Position numbers and translations under genes: made by a program. Of a stretch of DNA of 47,183 bases, positions 1-9,052 are shown piece after piece. The notes below the pieces were generated by a model. That model ran no database searches. It had not been told where the DNA came from and worked only from the letters and a program-made list of their open reading frames with translations. Numbering within the stretch: position 1 is the first letter of the stretch; every line of letters begins with the position of its first letter. The DNA lies in the NCBI RefSeq assembly GCF_001434975.1, contig NZ_AZEL01000021.1:1-47183 (forward strand), given 5' to 3'. This stretch comes from Lactobacillus gallinarum DSM 10532 = JCM 2011. Lineage in GTDB: Bacteria > Bacillota > Bacilli > Lactobacillales > Lactobacillaceae.

Positions 1-53
1 ATTTAAATAAAAAATGAAGCCAAACTTCTTATTATGCTTGACTTTACGTAGAA

Positions 54-82
54 AAAAAGCAGCGTTTTTTGCGCTGCTTTTT
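54..82 (-). terminator. Terminator of pnuC
   Basis: An 11-bp perfect stem (AAAAAGCAGCG and its complement) is followed on the minus strand by a T run, just past the pnuC stop codon. Confidence 0.85.
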
Positions 83-90
83 AAATCTTA

Positions 91-831
91 TTATTTAGAA
101 ATTTCCTTAAGCCCAGCATGACGACGTCCCATGTTAAACCAAGGTGAAACGGTAAATGCTAAGACATCGTTTGCTACATAAATTAATGAGTTAATAGCCA
201 TAGCCAAGTTAGCATCGCCTTCAGCATAAGTAATGCCCCAAAGAATCAATTGGAACACGCCACTAGCGGTCCACCAGAAGTATTGGTTGTTATAACGCAT
301 GAAGCACATAATTCCGGCAGTAAGTGAGATAGCGAAACTAATTGCATCAACCCAAGGACGAGGATCATTAGTAAACTTACCAATTAAGTAACCAGAAACC
401 ACATAAACAAGCAAGGTACCAACGATGGCGATTAACCATTCTTTTGAGCCAAATTTTCTCAAATGGTTCTTAGTATCATTATTCCATGACTTTACTGACA
501 AAATAACTGGTAAGTCCAAAGTTGCAATATAAGCAATTTGTTCAAAGATGGAAAGATAATTCTTAGCTGACCAACCTGCATAAATAAAGCAAGCTGCTGA
601 TACTAATCCTAACCATCCATTAATTGCCTTAGTAGCATTAATTGCCAATACACAAAGCGTACCTAATAAAGTACCAATAAAAGTAATTAAAGTTACGCTG
701 GTAACCTTAGCTTGAATAAGTAATGCTAATTGAAAACCAAAAGCAAAAAACCATAAACAATAATTTTGTATTGGCCATCCCTTTAATTGATTAAATAGCC
801 AAACGAAATAATTCTCGTGTTCTCTTTCCAT
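91..831 (-). CDS. pnuC: PnuC-family nicotinamide riboside transporter
   Basis: Integral membrane protein of 246 residues, the usual length of PnuC proteins, with about seven hydrophobic segments. Recognisable family features are the segment around residues 65-90 (NATKAINGWLGL followed by AGWSAKNYLS) and several Trp/Asn-rich membrane stretches. PnuC carries nicotinamide riboside or a related NAD precursor into the cell by facilitated diffusion, after which a kinase traps it. The start at 831 follows a clear AAAGGAG ribosome binding site. The gene is transcribed alone, ends at a strong hairpin, and is divergent from the surface-protein gene. The exact substrate cannot be read from the sequence. 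Confidence 0.9.
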   Translation of the reverse strand: MEREHENYFVWLFNQLKGWPIQNYCLWFFAFGFQLALLIQAKVTSVTLITFIGTLLGTLCVLAINATKAINGWLGLVSAACFIYAGWSAKNYLSIFEQIAYIATLDLPVILSVKSWNNDTKNHLRKFGSKEWLIAIVGTLLVYVVSGYLIGKFTNDPRPWVDAISFAISLTAGIMCFMRYNNQYFWWTASGVFQLILWGITYAEGDANLAMAINSLIYVANDVLAFTVSPWFNMGRRHAGLKEISK

Positions 832-1169
832 CTACACAAACTCCTTTAAATTTAGGTTCACAAAACACAACATTTTGTGCCTTATCCGCTTTTTCCTAAT
901 AAAAGCATCGATATATATCGTAATCGAATTAAGCATTTTATACAATCTTGAATCTTACAAAATATTGTGCTAATAGCACTTAAAGATGTCTATATGTTGC
1001 GTTTATGAGAAAAATTATTAGTTTTGGTTTTCATATATATAAAATCAAATTTGAATACTTAAGAATATATAAAGGTACTCAAAAAGTACTATTCTGGAGT
1101 GACACACCATCATATAATATAAGTGTAAATTAGTAACATATTGTCATATTATCCAGATGAGAGTAAAAA
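832..1169. promoter_or_regulatory. Divergent intergenic region with an inverted repeat
   Basis: The 338 bases between pnuC and the adhesin are AT-rich and hold no gene. A perfect 7-bp inverted repeat (CACAAAA, 7-base spacer, TTTTGTG) lies at 859-879, about 28 bases upstream of the pnuC start. It could be an operator or an mRNA hairpin. A TATAAT box at about 1114-1119 fits a promoter for the adhesin gene. I did not recognise a known riboswitch. Confidence 0.4.
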
Positions 1170-2660
1170 ATGTTTAAATCAACAAAATCACAATTTGCAA
1201 TTAGAAAATTAAGTAAGGGCGCTGTTGCGGTTTTATTGACTTTCGGTATTTTCGCTAACACTACTTCTGGTATCGTGTCAGCTACAGTAAATGATGGTAT
1301 CGATATAAGCGCTATCGAAATCAGAGGGGGTACAATAGATACTACTGAATCTTCAGTAGAAGATATTACTCCTGAATCCACTACTGAAGTTTCAACTTCA
1401 AATGATGATCAATCAACTCCAGTAAATTCAGAAATTACTCAAAATACAGAAACTATTTCTGAAAATACTCAAGTTGAAACTGCCACTGAAATCAACAAAG
1501 CTGAAAATACAGCTAAAGAAGAATCAACGGTAGAAAATGCAACTACTAATGATGCAACCGTCACCGAAGATCAAACCACTACTGATAAAACTGAAACTTC
1601 TTCTCCAGAAAATACAAATCAAACTGAAACAACTACTAAGAAGCCAACAATTAACGTTGATACTGAAAAAGTAGACAAAGAGGATGAAGAAGAAACAAAA
1701 AAATTAGAAGATATTAAAAAATATATCGAGGAAGTAGCTGCAAAACACCCATTGGGAATTGCCGGTATCTTCCACATCTTTGGTAATGAAGTAGATGGTC
1801 AAGTGCACATTGCTGGTAATATTGCCGCAGATAAAGTTGGCGCTGGCGATTTTGGCACTAACTCAGGTGCTACCAGCAACTTAACTAATGGTGATATTCA
1901 CTACATCGGTAGCATTGACCACCTCAATAAAATTAATGGTGACAACAAGTTAGTTATCTTCGGCCCAGACATTGAATACCGTTCATACGAAAATGGTGGC
2001 GCTATTCAAGTTAACTTTGGTACTAAGGATGAACCTAAATGGCAAAAAGTTGACATTAAGCACAGCCACATTATTCAAGCTGACAAGCCTTTAGACATTC
2101 AAGGTGAGTTAGACAAATTAGGTGAAAAGTCAGACAACTGGGCAAGCTAAAGCCAAACTGAGGGTGTTAAGGCTGACTTCACTGACCACAATAACAGTTG
2201 GATCGATGTTTCCGAAGCAATCAAAAATGCCGGTGATAGAAAAGAACCTATTTACGTAACAGTTGATGCTAGTCACATCTCAGGTGATAACAAGCACAAT
2301 ATCACTATCAAGGGTATCCCTGCTGGTGAAAATGCTCCAATCATCATTTTGAATGTTACTAATGTTCAAAACGGAGACTTGACTGTAAAGACACATCTGG
2401 TTTTAGAATACTCAGACCAAAACAATGTAAATGGTTCTAGTGAAAAGCATGGTCAAGCTAACAAGTTATTGTGGAACTTTGGTACCAACCTTAACTCATT
2501 GAACATTGATGGTGACTGCCACTTAGGCAGCATTCTAGCTTCAAACGCACACATTACTACAAATGTAAACGTGGATGGTAACATCATCGGAGACAAGGTT
2601 ACTATCAAAGGTGAAAGTCACCGTTGGGACTTAGTTCCACCAATGGAGGAAATTCAGATT

Positions 2661-2780
2661 CCTGAAGAGCCTAAGCCGGAAGACCCAGCTCCGGAAGAGC
2701 CAACTCCGGAAGACCCAACTCCGGAAGACCCAACTCCGGAAGACCCAACTCCGGAAGAGCCTAAACCCGAAGAGCCAACC
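2661..2780 (+). repeat. 15-bp PEDPT/PEEP-coding tandem repeats
   Basis: About eight near-identical 15-base units built on ccggaagacccaact encode a Pro/Glu/Asp-rich, wall-spanning spacer in the adhesin. Tandem DNA repeats of this type change copy number easily. Confidence 0.8.
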
Positions 2781-2813
2781 ACACCTCCTACTGATGAAGA
2801 ACTTCCTCCTAGT

Positions 2814-3029
2814 GAAGAAGACTTCATCCGCCCACTTCCTGAAGATGTAGTAGACCCTATCGGAGAGGAAGAAGAACCTAAAGAAGAGGAAAAACAAGAT
2901 GAAGAAGACTTCATTCGTCCGCTTCCTGAAGATGTAGTAGACCCTATCGGAGAGGAAGAAGAACCTAAAGAAAAGGAAAAACAAGATGAAGAAGACTTCA
3001 TTCGTCCGCTTCCTGAAAATGTAGTTAAG
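2814..3029 (+). repeat. 87-bp direct repeats in the adhesin stalk
   Basis: Two almost identical 87-base units (2814-2900 and 2901-2987) and a partial third copy starting at 2988 each encode a 29-residue motif beginning EEDFIRPLPEDVVDPIGEEE. They lie just before the LPETG sorting signal and probably act as a wall-spanning spacer. Confidence 0.9.
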
Positions 3030-3247
3030 TCTACAACTAACAAGGTTCAAGAACAACAAAAAGAAGAAAAGGCAACTCCTCAAACAAGCACCAGTACAGT
3101 CGTTGAAACATCAACTGAAAAAGAGATCGCTTTGCCAGAAACTGGCGAAAAGCAGAACCCACTTATCTCTATCGGTGCTGTGATGAGCGCAGTTGCAGTG
3201 GCTCTTCTCTCACTTGGCCTTATTATCAAAAAGAAGAACTAATTACG

Positions 3248-3275
3248 AAAACTACTCATTTAAGAGTCGTTTTTT
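3248..3275 (+). terminator. Terminator after the adhesin
   Basis: An 8-bp stem with one mismatch (AACTACTC/GAGTCGTT) is followed by a T run immediately after the adhesin stop codon. Confidence 0.65.
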
Positions 3276-3368
3276 AATTATTTCTAAATAGTGACGCTCT
3301 GTCATTTACAAATCAAAAAATAGTTGATACGATTAATATAATTAATTTAAGAAGCGAGGCTGAATATA

Positions 3369-3680
3369 TTGAAATCAAACATAACAAGTATTCCCAAAAA
3401 AGTAGTTAAACGTACTACTTCATTATTTAGTTCCCCGTCTCTACCTACCAAAAAAATTACGATTAATTATTACGATGCCGAAGGCAATAAAGTTGACTCT
3501 CATTCTCTTAATCCAGTCAAGGATAACCGGGTTATCACCAAGGATGCCTTAAGAATCTTAATTGATTTGCATATTCCTCAATATTATAAAATCATGCCAT
3601 ACTTTGCTTATCCAGAAGAAGACATTACTTTAAATAATATTCCTGACGAAATCATGATCGCAGTAAAACCTAGCTACTAA
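3369..3680 (+). CDS. Small protein of unknown function
   Basis: A 103-residue open frame with a TTG start at 3369, eight bases after a GCGAGG-like ribosome binding site. The N-terminus is basic (KKVVKR); a later segment, KKITINYYDAEGNKV, resembles beta-strand openings seen in Lactobacillus cell-surface repeat modules. There is no signal peptide or membrane segment. It ends just before a strong bidirectional terminator and stands alone in its orientation. I do not recognise a family. A lone frame of this length with its own terminator is likely to be real. Confidence 0.6.
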   Translation: MKSNITSIPKKVVKRTTSLFSSPSLPTKKITINYYDAEGNKVDSHSLNPVKDNRVITKDALRILIDLHIPQYYKIMPYFAYPEEDITLNNIPDEIMIAVKPSY

Positions 3681-3708
3681 AAAAGCAGCTCAAAATTGAG
3701 CTGCTTTT
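3681..3708. terminator. Bidirectional terminator
   Basis: A nearly perfect 13-bp palindrome (AAAAGCAGCTCAA and its complement) with A and T runs on both sides serves the converging genes at 3369-3680 and 3719-4462. Confidence 0.9.
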
Positions 3709-3718
3709 CTTTCTAAAA

Positions 3719-4462
3719 TTAATGTTGTGAAGCACCTGAAGTAGTGTCAGGCTTTTCTTCAACCTTTTCTTCTTTAGCCGCCTTAGCCTTAGTAGAAGCA
3801 CCACTGACTGCATCTGGATCAGAATTTCTACGATAAGTTGCACCAGTTGTTGCGTCATCATCAACTACCAATTTTTGACCAGTAGTTTCACAGAAGTACT
3901 TAACTAATGGATACAAATCTTGTACCCATTCATAAATACCAGCATAGTTGCCGTTATCATCTTCCACACGCTTATAGTAGTGCAAAACCAACTGCTTCAA
4001 GTTACCGGTTGGCACGGGCATATAAACATCATCGTGACCATCTTGCTTTTCACGCAATGCATGAACAACCTTCTTAGCATTAGGAATAACGTCACGTACA
4101 TCTGGGTGAACTGCACCCATGTTATCCCCAACTTGATCAGGAGTACGCTTAGCTTTCATCTTTGCATTTGGATCGACTGGACGATTATACCACAAGAATT
4201 GATTATTATCGTCAACAAAGGTCATTTCACCAATCGTATTACGAAGCATCCAATTCAATTGATTTACTGTCAAAAGACCTGAATCAAGCTTAACATAGTC
4301 ATCACCTTCTGCAGCGTGAACCTTCTTAGCAGCCTTGTCTAACCAGTCAGGATCATTTTTATCGATACCTTCAACTGTATACCTAGACTTTCCTTTTGCT
4401 TCAAAGTCTTCTCTTAAATATTCATCAGAATTCATATTGTGTAACCATTTGGGCTCAGCCAT
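3719..4462 (-). CDS. PAS-domain protein, DUF438-like
   Basis: A 247-residue soluble protein. Residues about 75-215 read as a PAS-like fold of the kind found at the C-terminus of DUF438 proteins: a strand with FVDDNNQFLWYN, then the signature NMGAVHPDVRDVIPNAKKVV, then MPVPTGNLKQLVLHYYKRVED. The last 40 residues are low-complexity (Ala/Lys/Glu/Ser). In this family the domain is thought to bind a small ligand or cofactor, but no output domain is present, so the role is unknown. The ATG at 4462 follows a GGGGG-rich ribosome binding site. The gene is a single transcription unit. Confidence 0.75.
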   Translation of the reverse strand: MAEPKWLHNMNSDEYLREDFEAKGKSRYTVEGIDKNDPDWLDKAAKKVHAAEGDDYVKLDSGLLTVNQLNWMLRNTIGEMTFVDDNNQFLWYNRPVDPNAKMKAKRTPDQVGDNMGAVHPDVRDVIPNAKKVVHALREKQDGHDDVYMPVPTGNLKQLVLHYYKRVEDDNGNYAGIYEWVQDLYPLVKYFCETTGQKLVVDDDATTGATYRRNSDPDAVSGASTKAKAAKEEKVEEKPDTTSGASQH

Positions 4463-4621
4463 AATTTCATCCCCCCTAAAAGAATTATCATTGTTACTTT
4501 GATTATATAGTGGAAGTGGTTACATTTCAATAAAAGATATCATTTATAGGAATATTCTTTGTGTGAATATCATATATTAAATTATATAAATATTTACATA
4601 AAAATAAGGAATTAACACCCC

Positions 4622-6226
4622 TTACATCTTAGTTTCAACTGTATGCTTATCCAAATGAATAATTACATCAAACATAGCCTTTTCTTCTGGTGATATCTTG
4701 TGAGCCACCTCAAGTACAGCTACCTTAGGATTTTTAAGCAAGGTCTTGTGAATATCAAGTGACAGCTTAGGATCAAGCGCACTCGTTGCTTCATCAGCCA
4801 GTAAGATTGGTCTGCCAGAAAGCAGCGCACGTGCAATTTCTACTCTTTGAATTTGACCACCTGAAAGTTCACTACCGTTTTCACCGACTTGTTTGTCTAA
4901 GCCTTGTTCTTTCACCAGTTCATCAAGTCCTGCTTCATTAATTACTTGCTTCAATTGCTCATCACTAACTTGTCTTCCCAATGTGATGTTAAAGCGAAGT
5001 GTATCATCAAACATAAACGGCTTTTGATTGACATAAGAATAATAGTTATGGGCTGCATCCCAATTACCCGTTACGTTCTTATTATTAAGCAAAATCTTAC
5101 CATCTTGCGGCTTCTTTAATCCAAGAAGCAATCGCAACAAGGTCGTTTTACCCCAACCACTTGGGGCCATGAGCAAGACCTTTTCACCAGGCTTAATCTG
5201 CAAGCTTACACCGTCAAAAATACGCTTATGATCGCTATTAGTAACATAAGATAAATCCGCAACTTCCATGCCTTCAAAATGACTGATTTTTTGCTTATCA
5301 TCTTTCATCACGTGCTGCAAAGCCGTTTGCGTCTTTTCCCACATCGGCACTGTTGATTTAACCTGATTAAATTCATTAAACAGCGTTACGACTGGCGTGA
5401 TAAAGTTCATCGCCAAGTCGACCATCATAACCAAGGTACCAACCTTTAAGTTGCCTTGCATCATCAATATTCCACCAACAGTACATGGAATAATAAAACA
5501 GAAAAGTTCCGCAGCTGAATAAATCAACTCCAGTGCCCATGCCTGCGTCAAAGTCATATTTCTTAACGCATTTTCCATTTGTTGGGCAGCGTTTGCGGCA
5601 CGCGTTACAATATTTGTTCGCACGTTATAAAGCTTAGTAGCTTGCGCACCATTCAATGAATCAGATACGTGCTGTGTATAATTGGCATTAGTTTTAGCCC
5701 AGATCTTGGATTTTTTAGTAATAATTGAACTGGTAATCATTTGCACTAACGCTGGTGCAATTGTCGCTACTAAAAATACTAAAGTCATTTGCCAAGAACT
5801 ATAAAATGCAAAACTAATCGCACCAAAAAATGATAGTCCTTGAAAAATCATATCTAATTGAGCAGTAACACGATTAGTTTCAATTTGCTTCAAATCGTTG
5901 GTCATCAGTGACAAGCCACTCTTAATATCTGGATCCCCCTGATCAACCAGATAGCGCAGGTTAGCTCTCTTCAAAGTCATGTTGACATCACGAATGATTC
6001 CCATTTTAACTGTTTCATAAACAAAGTTGCTGGCCATGAAGCACATTTGTCCTAGAGCAGTCAATAAAGCTAGTCTAATCAAATGCATGTAATCATGTGA
6101 ACCAGATGAAGCCACATTCAACATGATTTGGATCATGTAAGCTACAAAGACGATGTTGCAGGCTTTAATTGCAGCCAAAATGGTAAAGCTAATTATTTGG
6201 CTTTTTTTAGCATATTTAAGACTCAT
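4622..6226 (-). CDS. ABC exporter, fused membrane and ATPase domains
   Basis: A half-transporter of 534 residues with an N-terminal six-helix exporter domain (about 1-310) and a C-terminal ATPase. I place the start at 6226 (MSLKYAKK) because AAGGAG lies just upstream; a longer frame reaches 6256. The Walker A region reads APSGWGKTT with Lys near residue 360, so the usual first Gly is Ala. The signature LSGGQIQRVEIARA, the Walker B ILLADEATSALD and the H-loop EVAHK are intact. It should form a homo- or heterodimer exporting a peptide, lipid or drug. It is divergent from the prolinase gene, an arrangement I recall being reported for L. helveticus pepR. The substrate is unknown. Confidence 0.85.
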   Translation of the reverse strand: MSLKYAKKSQIISFTILAAIKACNIVFVAYMIQIMLNVASSGSHDYMHLIRLALLTALGQMCFMASNFVYETVKMGIIRDVNMTLKRANLRYLVDQGDPDIKSGLSLMTNDLKQIETNRVTAQLDMIFQGLSFFGAISFAFYSSWQMTLVFLVATIAPALVQMITSSIITKKSKIWAKTNANYTQHVSDSLNGAQATKLYNVRTNIVTRAANAAQQMENALRNMTLTQAWALELIYSAAELFCFIIPCTVGGILMMQGNLKVGTLVMMVDLAMNFITPVVTLFNEFNQVKSTVPMWEKTQTALQHVMKDDKQKISHFEGMEVADLSYVTNSDHKRIFDGVSLQIKPGEKVLLMAPSGWGKTTLLRLLLGLKKPQDGKILLNNKNVTGNWDAAHNYYSYVNQKPFMFDDTLRFNITLGRQVSDEQLKQVINEAGLDELVKEQGLDKQVGENGSELSGGQIQRVEIARALLSGRPILLADEATSALDPKLSLDIHKTLLKNPKVAVLEVAHKISPEEKAMFDVIIHLDKHTVETKM

Positions 6227-6343
6227 AAACTCTCCTTTTTTATATACTTGAACCATTATACCCGCATACTTGTCTTTTTCTCAATCTGATACGATAATTA
6301 ATGTAATACATTCTATTTTTAATAAAGACTGAAAGGAAATTCT

Positions 6344-7258
6344 ATGAAAACTGGTACTAAAATTATTACTTTAGACAACGGTTATCACTTATGGACCAAC
6401 ACTCAAGGTGAAGGTGATATTCATTTATTAGCTCTTCACGGCGGTCCTGGCGGCAACCACGAATACTGGGAAGACACTGCTGAACAATTGAAGAAGCAAG
6501 GTCTTAACGTTCAAGTTACCATGTACGATCAATTGGGTTCTCTTTATTCAGATCAACCTGATTACTCTGATCCTGAAATTGCTAAAAAATATTTGACTTA
6601 CGAATACTTCTTAGACGAAGTTGACGAAGTCCGTGAAAAGCTTGGCTTGGATAACTTTTATTTAATTGGTCAAAGCTGGGGTGGACTTCTTGTTCAAGAA
6701 TACGCAGTTAAATATGGTCAACATTTAAAGGGTGCCATCATTTCATCCATGGTTGACGAAATCGATGAATACGTTGCTTCAGTTAATAGAAGAAGACAAG
6801 AAGTTCTTCCACAGACTGAAATCGACTTTATGCATGAATGCGAAAAGAACAATGACTACGACAACCAACGTTACCAAGATGATGTCCAAATCTTGAACAT
6901 TAACTTCGTTGACCGTAAGCAACCTTCTAAGCTTTACCACTTGAAAGATATCGGCGGTAGTGCTGTTTACCACGCATTCCAAGGTGATAACGAATTTGTC
7001 ATCACTGGTAAGTTGAAGGACTGGCACTTCAGAGATCAATTGAAGAACATCAAGGTTCCTACTTTGCTTACCTTTGGTGAAAATGAAACTATGCCAATTT
7101 CTACTGCTAAGATTATGCAAAAGGAAATTCCTAACTCACGCTTGGTTACTACTCCAGATGGTGGTCACCACCACATGGTTGATAACCCAGACGTATACTA
7201 CAAGCACTTAGCTGACTTCATTCGTGAAGTTGAAAACGGCACTTTTAAAGGTGAATAA
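6344..7258 (+). CDS. pepR: Prolinase / proline iminopeptidase-type peptidase (PepR)
   Basis: An alpha/beta-hydrolase of 304 residues in peptidase family S33. The oxyanion-hole motif HGGPGG is at 32-37 and the nucleophile elbow GQSWGG carries Ser111. A His-rich stretch GGHHHMV at about 274-279 holds the catalytic His. The acid position reads GENETMP, with Glu248 where many family members have Asp. It closely resembles what I remember of the L. helveticus prolinase (PepR/PepPN), which cleaves Pro-X dipeptides in the cytoplasm during casein peptide use. It has a good AAGGAA ribosome binding site and its own terminator. Confidence 0.9.
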   Translation: MKTGTKIITLDNGYHLWTNTQGEGDIHLLALHGGPGGNHEYWEDTAEQLKKQGLNVQVTMYDQLGSLYSDQPDYSDPEIAKKYLTYEYFLDEVDEVREKLGLDNFYLIGQSWGGLLVQEYAVKYGQHLKGAIISSMVDEIDEYVASVNRRRQEVLPQTEIDFMHECEKNNDYDNQRYQDDVQILNINFVDRKQPSKLYHLKDIGGSAVYHAFQGDNEFVITGKLKDWHFRDQLKNIKVPTLLTFGENETMPISTAKIMQKEIPNSRLVTTPDGGHHHMVDNPDVYYKHLADFIREVENGTFKGE

Positions 7259-7264
7259 AGATTG

Positions 7265-7293
7265 AAAAGAAGTCCAATTTGGGCTTCTTTTTT
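7265..7293 (+). terminator. Terminator of the prolinase gene
   Basis: AAAAGAAGTCC pairs with GGGCTTCTTTT across a 5-base loop, with one G-U pair, followed by a T run. Confidence 0.85.
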
Positions 7294-7346
7294 CTCCCTA
7301 ATATGCTAGAATTAGAACAATTTAACATATTTAAGGGGATGACAAT

Positions 7347-8348
7347 ATGAGGAAACTGATTGATTTACACCTTCACCTAGATGGTTCCGTACCATTTACC
7401 ACTATCAAAGAGTTAATGACCATCCATGGTCTGCCTACTATTGATGATCAAATTCTGCGGCAAAAACTATCGGTGGGTCCTGACTGCCGTGATTTAAATG
7501 AATTTCTGGAGAAATTTGCTTTTCCCGTTCATTTAATGCAAACGGCAGCTGATCTGCAACTGATTGTATTTAGTTTGCTAAAAAAAATAAAGAAACAGGG
7601 ACTGGTTTACGTCGAGATTCGTTTTGCGCCCCAGCTTCATACTGAGCAAGGTCTGACTCAAGAGGAAGTAGTGCGCGCAGCGATTAGCGGCTTAAACCAG
7701 TTTTTTAATTGGCAAAAAATGCATTCCTCTAGTCAGCCTGAGCTACATGCTAATCTGCTGCTGTGCCTGATGCGCCTACCTCATAATTATGACCAGAACC
7801 TAGAAACGATCACTGTAGCTAAGCATTTTCTGGACCGCGGCGTCAGTGGCTTAGATCTAGCTGGAGCCGAAACGCCCACCTTTGCCATCAACAATTATAC
7901 TTCTTTGTTTAATCTTGCTAGTCAAAACAGCATTCCTTTCACCATTCATGCAGGCGAAGCGATGGGCCCAGAGTCGATTTACCAAGCGTTAGATTTAGGA
8001 GCCAGGCGCATCGGCCACGGCATCCGCTGCATTGAAGATACGCAGCTAGTAGCAGAGCTCATCCAAAACAAGATCACGTTAGAATGTTGCGCTACCTCAA
8101 ATTTGAATACTAAAGTATTTGATCAAATTGACCACTACCCTGTTAAAAAGTTGCTCAATCAGGGCGTTAACGTCACGCTTAATTCTGATGACATGACCGT
8201 TTCTAACATCGACTTGCCCCATGAATACCAACTGTTAGAAGAAAAGACGGGGTTAACTCGAGCCGACGAAAAACAACTCTATTTAAACGCGGTTACTGCC
8301 GCCTTTTGCTCAAATGCGGAGAAAAAGCGATTATTTTCTTTAATCTAA
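7347..8348 (+). CDS. add: Adenosine deaminase
   Basis: A 333-residue zinc amidohydrolase that deaminates adenosine and deoxyadenosine to inosine and deoxyinosine. The metal-binding pair HLHLDG is at residues 8-13, HAGE is at 201-204 (metal His and catalytic Glu), GHG lies downstream at about 225, and the paired aspartates of NSDDMT are at 281-282. The length matches bacterial Add. AAGGGG precedes the ATG with good spacing. The next gene downstream, 50 bases away on the same strand, is a purine deoxyribosyltransferase, so the pair probably works in purine (deoxy)nucleoside salvage. Confidence 0.95.
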   Translation: MRKLIDLHLHLDGSVPFTTIKELMTIHGLPTIDDQILRQKLSVGPDCRDLNEFLEKFAFPVHLMQTAADLQLIVFSLLKKIKKQGLVYVEIRFAPQLHTEQGLTQEEVVRAAISGLNQFFNWQKMHSSSQPELHANLLLCLMRLPHNYDQNLETITVAKHFLDRGVSGLDLAGAETPTFAINNYTSLFNLASQNSIPFTIHAGEAMGPESIYQALDLGARRIGHGIRCIEDTQLVAELIQNKITLECCATSNLNTKVFDQIDHYPVKKLLNQGVNVTLNSDDMTVSNIDLPHEYQLLEEKTGLTRADEKQLYLNAVTAAFCSNAEKKRLFSLI

Positions 8349-8398
8349 ATGTGCTAAAATCAAACTAATTTTTAAATTAACTATGATGGAGAAAAATT

Positions 8399-8902
8399 AT
8401 GAAAGCAGTAGTTCCAACAGGAAAAATTTATTTAGGTTCACCATTTTACAGCGATGCTCAAAGAGAAAGAGCAGCCAAGGCAAAAGAGTTGTTAGCAAAG
8501 AATCCAAGCATCGCGCATGTCTTCTTCCCCTTTGATGATGGTTTCACCGATCCGGACGAAAAGAATCCTGAAATCGGCGGTATCAGAAGCATGGTTTGGC
8601 GGGATGCGACTTACCAAAATGATTTAACTGGTATTTCAAATGCCACTTGCGGCGTATTTTTATATGATATGGATCAATTAGATGATGGTTCTGCCTTTGA
8701 GATTGGCTTCATGCGTGCCATGCACAAGCCGGTAATCTTGGTGCCATTTACTGAGCATCCTGAAAAAGAGAAGAAAATGAATCTGATGATCGCTCAAGGC
8801 GTAACCACGATCATCGATGGCAATACTGAATTTGAAAAACTTGCTGAATATAACTTCAACGAATGTCCTTCTAATCCAGTTCGCGGCTACGGCATTATCT
8901 AA
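8399..8902 (+). CDS. ptd: Purine deoxyribosyltransferase (type I NDT)
   Basis: A 167-residue cytoplasmic enzyme that moves 2-deoxyribose between purine bases. Length and sequence match, as I recall it, the purine-specific enzyme (PDT) of L. helveticus: GSAFEIGF places the catalytic Glu at residue 101, and YQNDL gives Asp75. The substrate-binding N-terminus reads IYLGSPFYSD. Lactobacilli with these enzymes can make all deoxynucleosides from one donor and free bases. A GATGGAG ribosome binding site lies upstream. It probably shares a transcript with add. Confidence 0.93.
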   Translation: MKAVVPTGKIYLGSPFYSDAQRERAAKAKELLAKNPSIAHVFFPFDDGFTDPDEKNPEIGGIRSMVWRDATYQNDLTGISNATCGVFLYDMDQLDDGSAFEIGFMRAMHKPVILVPFTEHPEKEKKMNLMIAQGVTTIIDGNTEFEKLAEYNFNECPSNPVRGYGII

Positions 8903-9052
8903 TATCAATAAGCAATCCCTTAATTTCATTAAGAAATACATAAGTCAGTGACAATGTGTCATTTTTATCTATACTTATTTCTCGTAAGCGTGTATAATTA
9001 ATATCATGATATAGAAAATGATATTGATGTAAATGTGTCAGGAGAAATGTGT

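Larger units (their letters stand above)
1170..3242 (+). pseudogene. LPXTG surface adhesin with choice-of-anchor-A domain, interrupted by a stop
   Basis: In one frame from 1170 to 3242 (691 codons) there is a single internal TAA at 2148-2150, codon 327; coding homology continues unbroken on both sides, so this is a nonsense mutation. The N-terminus is a YSIRK-type signal (FAIRKLSKGAVAVLL), followed by a Thr/Glu-rich stalk (residues about 50-180). A choice-of-anchor-A type domain follows: HIFGNEVDGQVHIAGNIA before the stop, and a GSILASNAHIT...GNIIGDKV...GESHRWD ending after it. Then come Pro/Glu repeats, two 29-residue repeats, and a sorting signal LPETG with a hydrophobic segment and KKK tail. 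A sortase would have anchored the full protein. As read, the product would be secreted but unanchored. The lost codon was probably CAA or AAA. Confidence 0.85.

Noticed and set aside
832-905. NAD+-II (pnuC) riboswitch
   Set aside because: I could not find the expected pseudoknot sequence near the ribosome binding site; only an inverted repeat is supported.
2148-2150. Programmed stop readthrough or recoding in the adhesin
   Set aside because: The TAA has no downstream stem or known readthrough context, and a simple nonsense mutation explains it.
2661-3029. Regular repeats considered as a CRISPR array
   Set aside because: The units are contiguous, in frame and encode a repeated peptide; there are no unique spacers.
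2631-3083. Two long minus-strand open frames opposite the adhesin repeats
   Set aside because: They are Phe/Arg- or Ser/Gly-rich mirror products of the Pro/Glu repeats, with no ribosome binding site.
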